A DNA stretch of 64,000 bases from Halictus rubicundus (Eukaryota > Arthropoda > Insecta > Hymenoptera > Halictidae). The translations under genes and the position numbers were made by a program. The stretch is from assembly GCF_050948215.1 (NCBI RefSeq), contig NC_135152.1:4870310-4934309 (forward strand), given 5' to 3'. The notes beneath the pieces were generated by a model. That model did not search any database. It was not told the DNA's origin and worked only from the letters and a program-made list of their open reading frames with translations. Shown piece after piece: positions 60,851 through 64,000 of the stretch (the first letter of the stretch is position 1; the number at the start of each line of letters is the position of its first letter).

Positions 60851-61110
60851 GTATGTTTCTTTTATATAATTGTGTTGTAGAGGCCGTCTCTGAACACTAT
60901 TAATGTGCTAGCAGTTTATGAATTAAATTAAAAATGTAACAGGAAAATGTATAATTATTCCACTGTGGGAACATTATAGTATATTTCTTTTCATGTAATC
61001 GTGTTGTGCGGATCATCTGTGAACACCTGACGTGTTTGTGCACCACCAATTAAATGAAAAACGTACGAAACAACGCGTAATGTTTCATTAAAAATATAAC
61101 TGGAAGATAG
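60851..61110. repeat. Degenerate two-unit duplication, about 128 bp
   Basis: GTATGTTTCTTTTATATAAT at 60851 is echoed by GTATATTTCTTTTCATGTAA at 60979. Matching downstream blocks are TGTGTTGT, TCTGTGAACAC or variants, and ATTAAAAATGTAAC-like sequence. Confidence 0.55.
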
Positions 61111-61922
61111 TATGATTCTAGGAATCGTAAGTTGTTGATTTAATGAGCAACATCTTGCAAATCCGTTTTCGACGAACAGTACACAACTCACGTGACCAAA
61201 CCTCGGTTAACAGACTGCTCTTCCGGTCGTTCCTTAAGATAATGTCCGGAACAAACACGATTAATTATTCCGATGGAGCCGCGGAAAGAGATACAATGAT
61301 ACCGCACTCTTCATTGGCATAATTAAATTACCGTAATTAGCAATTAAGTCGGCGGGCAGAGCAACAACGTGTTCCGGGTGAGTTACGAGCGACACGCGTT
61401 TCCTTCTGCGAGTCTAACCGAGAAAGGAGATAGGCTTGAATTTCTCGAATCGAGTTTCACGGAATTCGATTTGAACCTCGGGACGAATGAACCACTTTCG
61501 GAACGATTCCAGTGTCCTGGATGGCTTCTTTTTGATTTGCTTCGATGCCGGGGGATGGAAACGGCTGACGAAAGAGGGGTGGGAAAGAGGAAAAGATCGG
61601 AAAATTGTTTGAGAGAATTAAAGTCTGCGACACGGGGATTTTTTGGTGTTGAAATTTGCACGATCCGGCTGGATTGTATTTCGAAAAGCTAACATAGAAA
61701 AAGAATTGTTCTCGAAATTTTTCTTACAATATTATACACAAAATGATTGAATTTTCTGTCATCATAAATTGTTACAGTTGATAAATTTGTATTTTAATCA
61801 CATCAAATACAAGCTTTATACTATGAACTTGGCGAGATTATTTTTTTTTATATAATTTGTATAGCTTGTTTTGAGTAGAATAGAACCTGGAAAAAATTAA
61901 TTTCGTCAAATAGGATATAACA
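61111..61922. other. Non-coding stretch
   Basis: Mixed composition. The two frames at 61369-61692 and 61383-61661 face each other on opposite strands and are not recognisable. Confidence 0.4.
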
Positions 61923-62089
61923 AAAGGAAAAATGCTAAGTTGCCTAGATCCTTACCCATTCTGTTAAGTTCTAAGGAGTATATCGCCGGTCTTGCCAAGT
62001 ATATCAAGGATACAAATTTGTATAATATATTGTAAGAAAATGTACCGTGTTGCTAATGACCTTTGATGTTGAAGCAACATTAAACAATT
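61923..62089 (+). mobile_element. 5'-truncated sister copy of the 53.4-kb retrotransposon
   Basis: From AAAGGAAAAATGCTAAGTTG to GAAGCAACATTAAACAATT this matches the 3' part of the 53403-53932 copy, which lies on the opposite strand. I count one substitution and a 24-base difference. Here the ORF ends D-T-N-L-Y-N-I-L-stop. In the other copy the 24 bases between two AAAT-type repeats are missing, so that ORF runs on to a later stop. No A-tail or clear target duplication is visible here. Confidence 0.85.
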
Positions 62090-63094
62090 TCTTCGTCTGC
62101 GGATTCTCCTGGATTTTATAAATTTGAAAATTCTGTGAATATACAATCTCTAGCGGTTATAATAAATTATTTAAACAGAGGAGGAACACGATGATATTAA
62201 TTTTCTTCTCCTGAAAGTGTGTCCTCGCCTTCAAGTATTATTATTCAGGATTTCTTGTCGCAAAAGTTAAAAGTGTCCAATATAAAATAGGATAGTAAGT
62301 TATTCAAATCCTTTCTAAGCCGAGCATCGAAAGTTCTCCGGCCACGCAACGTTCCCGACGTCATCGAACAATATTATACAAAATCTTCGTGGAATAGTCT
62401 AATCCCGTCAGGAAGTTTTTCGATCAAAATCTACTCCCGTCCAATAAATAACGATCCTGCAGAGGAAGAGACGTAATCTACGAAGGAAAGCGGGAACATT
62501 CTCGACAACGGTGCTCCCGCGAAAAATTCCCTTGTAATTTTCTAGCGCGGCAGCTGGCCCCTTCGTCTATCCATCGATCCTCTCGATGGAAAAGGTGCAC
62601 AATCGCACACGGTTCCTTCGAAGCATCCTCTCCATAGAGGGAGGAAGTCTAATGGAATACCTTCTTCTATATCCTCCTTGAAAATTTGAATTTAAATCGA
62701 AAGCCAGTGATCTTAAATTAGAATTAAAATTTACTTCGAACTCGCCGACAAATCCGATTTTCACCGAGCCGGCCATCTTGCTTTCGCTTCACTCGATATT
62801 CCGCAGCTGCCGCGTTATGTTTGCCTTTCTGGCCCTTGTTTTGCTGCCATTATTTTGCCCCGAGCTCTCCACAGTTTAAACTCTTCAACGCTTGTATTGT
62901 ATACAGTAGACTGTATTAAAAAATTGCTTATGTAATTTTAACCATTTCTTTTCAAACAATTCGTCATATATTTACTGTGAATTTATTACCACAAGAGATA
63001 CATATTTTTCACTCGCAAAGGGTTTAAATTACGTAGCGTCGCTGGCAAACCCAGAATGCTGCTTCAGGACTAAAAACCTGTTCATTTGGGACAA
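62090..63094. other. Non-coding stretch
   Basis: AT-rich with a GC-richer part at about 62320-62640. Nothing recognised before the satellite begins. Confidence 0.4.
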
Positions 63095-63100
63095 ACACCC

Positions 63101-64000
63101 TACGTCTTCTGCTCACTCACATGTCAATCGTCCAGAAACCTATCTTCATCTCCTCCGTAACAACAAACAATTTTGAGGCACTCGAACAAAATCAAACAGC
63201 CTCAAACCAACATCAGCTAAACCCACATCAAACCAAATTGTACAATATCCTATATCTTCTACTCACTCACGTGTCAATCGTCCAGAAACCTATCTTCATC
63301 TCCTCCGTAACAACAAACAATTTGGAGGCACTCGAACAAAATCAAACAGCCTCAAACCAACATCAGCTAAACCCACATCAAACCAAATTGTACAATATCC
63401 TATATCTTCTACTCACTCACGTGTCAATCGTCCAGAAACCTATCTTCATCTCCTCCGTAACAACAAACAATTTGGAGGCACTCGAACAAAATCAAACAGC
63501 CTCAAACCAACATCAGCTAAACCCACATCAAACCAAATTGTACAATATCCTATATCTTCTACTCACTCACGTGTCAATCGTCCAGAAACCTATCTTCATC
63601 TCCTCCGTAACAACAAACAATTTTGAGGCACTCGAACAAAATCAAACAGCCTCAAACCAACATCAGCTAAACCCACATCAAACCAAATTGTACAATATCC
63701 TATATCTTCTACTCACTCACATGTCAATCGTCCAGAAACCTATCTTCATCTCCTCCGTAACAACAAACAATTTTGAGGCACTCGAACAAAATCAAACAGC
63801 CTCAAACCAACATCAGCTAAACCCACATCAAACCAAATTGTACAATATCCTATATCTTCTACTCACTCACGTGTCAATCGTCCAGAAACCTATCTTCATC
63901 TCCTCCGTAACAACAAACAATTTGGAGGCACTCGAACAAAATCAAACAGCCTCAAACCAACATCAGCTAAACCCACATCAAACCAAATTGTACAATATCC
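63101..64000. repeat. 150-bp satellite array, six units to the window edge
   Basis: Unit boundaries fall exactly every 150 bases at 63101, 63251, 63401, 63551, 63701 and 63851. TACAATATCC closes each unit. The first unit is slightly diverged at its start (TACGTCTTCTGCTC against TATATCTTCTACTC), which fits an array edge. Units are nearly identical apart from two diagnostic positions (A or G at ATGTC/GTGTC; TTTTGAGG or TTTGGAGG). The unit is C-rich and G-poor (about 47 C and 13 G per 150). The array continues beyond the window. Confidence 0.97.

Noticed and set aside
63176..63622. Satellite frame open for 447 bases, encoding a 50-residue repeat
   Set aside because: The 150-bp unit is a multiple of three, so one stop-free frame repeats automatically. 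Units 1, 4 and 5 carry TGA in that frame and there is no ATG. This is expected by chance in one of six frames.
63101..64000. CRISPR-like regular repeats
   Set aside because: The whole 150-bp unit is repeated, without unique spacers. This is eukaryotic satellite DNA.
1..64000. tRNA, rRNA and known insect microRNAs
   Set aside because: Scanned by eye for T-arm GGTTCGAATCC-type sequences and for several well-known microRNA seeds with hairpins. None was convincing, though a covariance-model search could find what I missed.

Overview
This window looks like nuclear DNA from an insect, most plausibly a hymenopteran such as a bee, wasp or ant. That is an inference. It rests on long stretches without coding sequence, GC- and CpG-rich islands of about 0.3-2 kb set in AT-rich DNA, many long (GA/CT)n microsatellites, and the mobile elements present: non-LTR retrotransposon tails whose C-terminal zinc-knuckle remnant resembles jockey/I-type ORF2, piggyBac-like and TA-flanked miniature inverted-repeat elements (MITEs), and Tc1-like ends. 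No complete protein-coding gene, tRNA, rRNA, known microRNA or CRISPR array can be supported. The window is either intergenic or lies in very long introns. Most open frames are short chance frames in GC-rich or simple-repeat DNA.

Layout from left to right. 1-7 kb: a CpG-rich start, a piggyBac-like MITE at 2.13-2.32 kb abutting an LTR-like segment, a 410-bp fold-back MITE at 5.59-6.00 kb and a GC-rich island at 6.4-7.2 kb. 7-20 kb: degenerate tandem repeats of about 89, 195 and 115 bp, a TA-flanked MITE at 11.75-12.07 kb and two Tc1-like terminal fragments. 20-30 kb: GC-rich islands with GA/CT and CTT microsatellites, a 5'-truncated retrotransposon with a 13-bp target-site duplication (TSD) at 25.7-26.1 kb, and another TA-flanked MITE at 27.1 kb. 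30-40 kb: an 86-bp array, adjoining 115-bp and 167-bp arrays at 34.1-35.4 kb, a promoter-like CpG-rich block at 35.5-37.7 kb and a 47-bp array at 38.4-38.7 kb. 40-53 kb: one plausible N-terminal coding exon at 40.52-40.72 kb, more MITE ends and degenerate repeats, and GC-rich islands. 53-64 kb: a retrotransposon copy rearranged as expected for twin priming, with a 13-bp TSD; a near-identical sister copy 8.4 kb away in opposite orientation; and six exact 150-bp satellite units running off the right edge.

The genes cannot be described as working together, because only one candidate exon is visible. The informative content is mobile-element structure, several unrelated tandem arrays, and GC-rich blocks with transcription-factor-like sites that may be cis-regulatory DNA. 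Organism and locus would need a database search.
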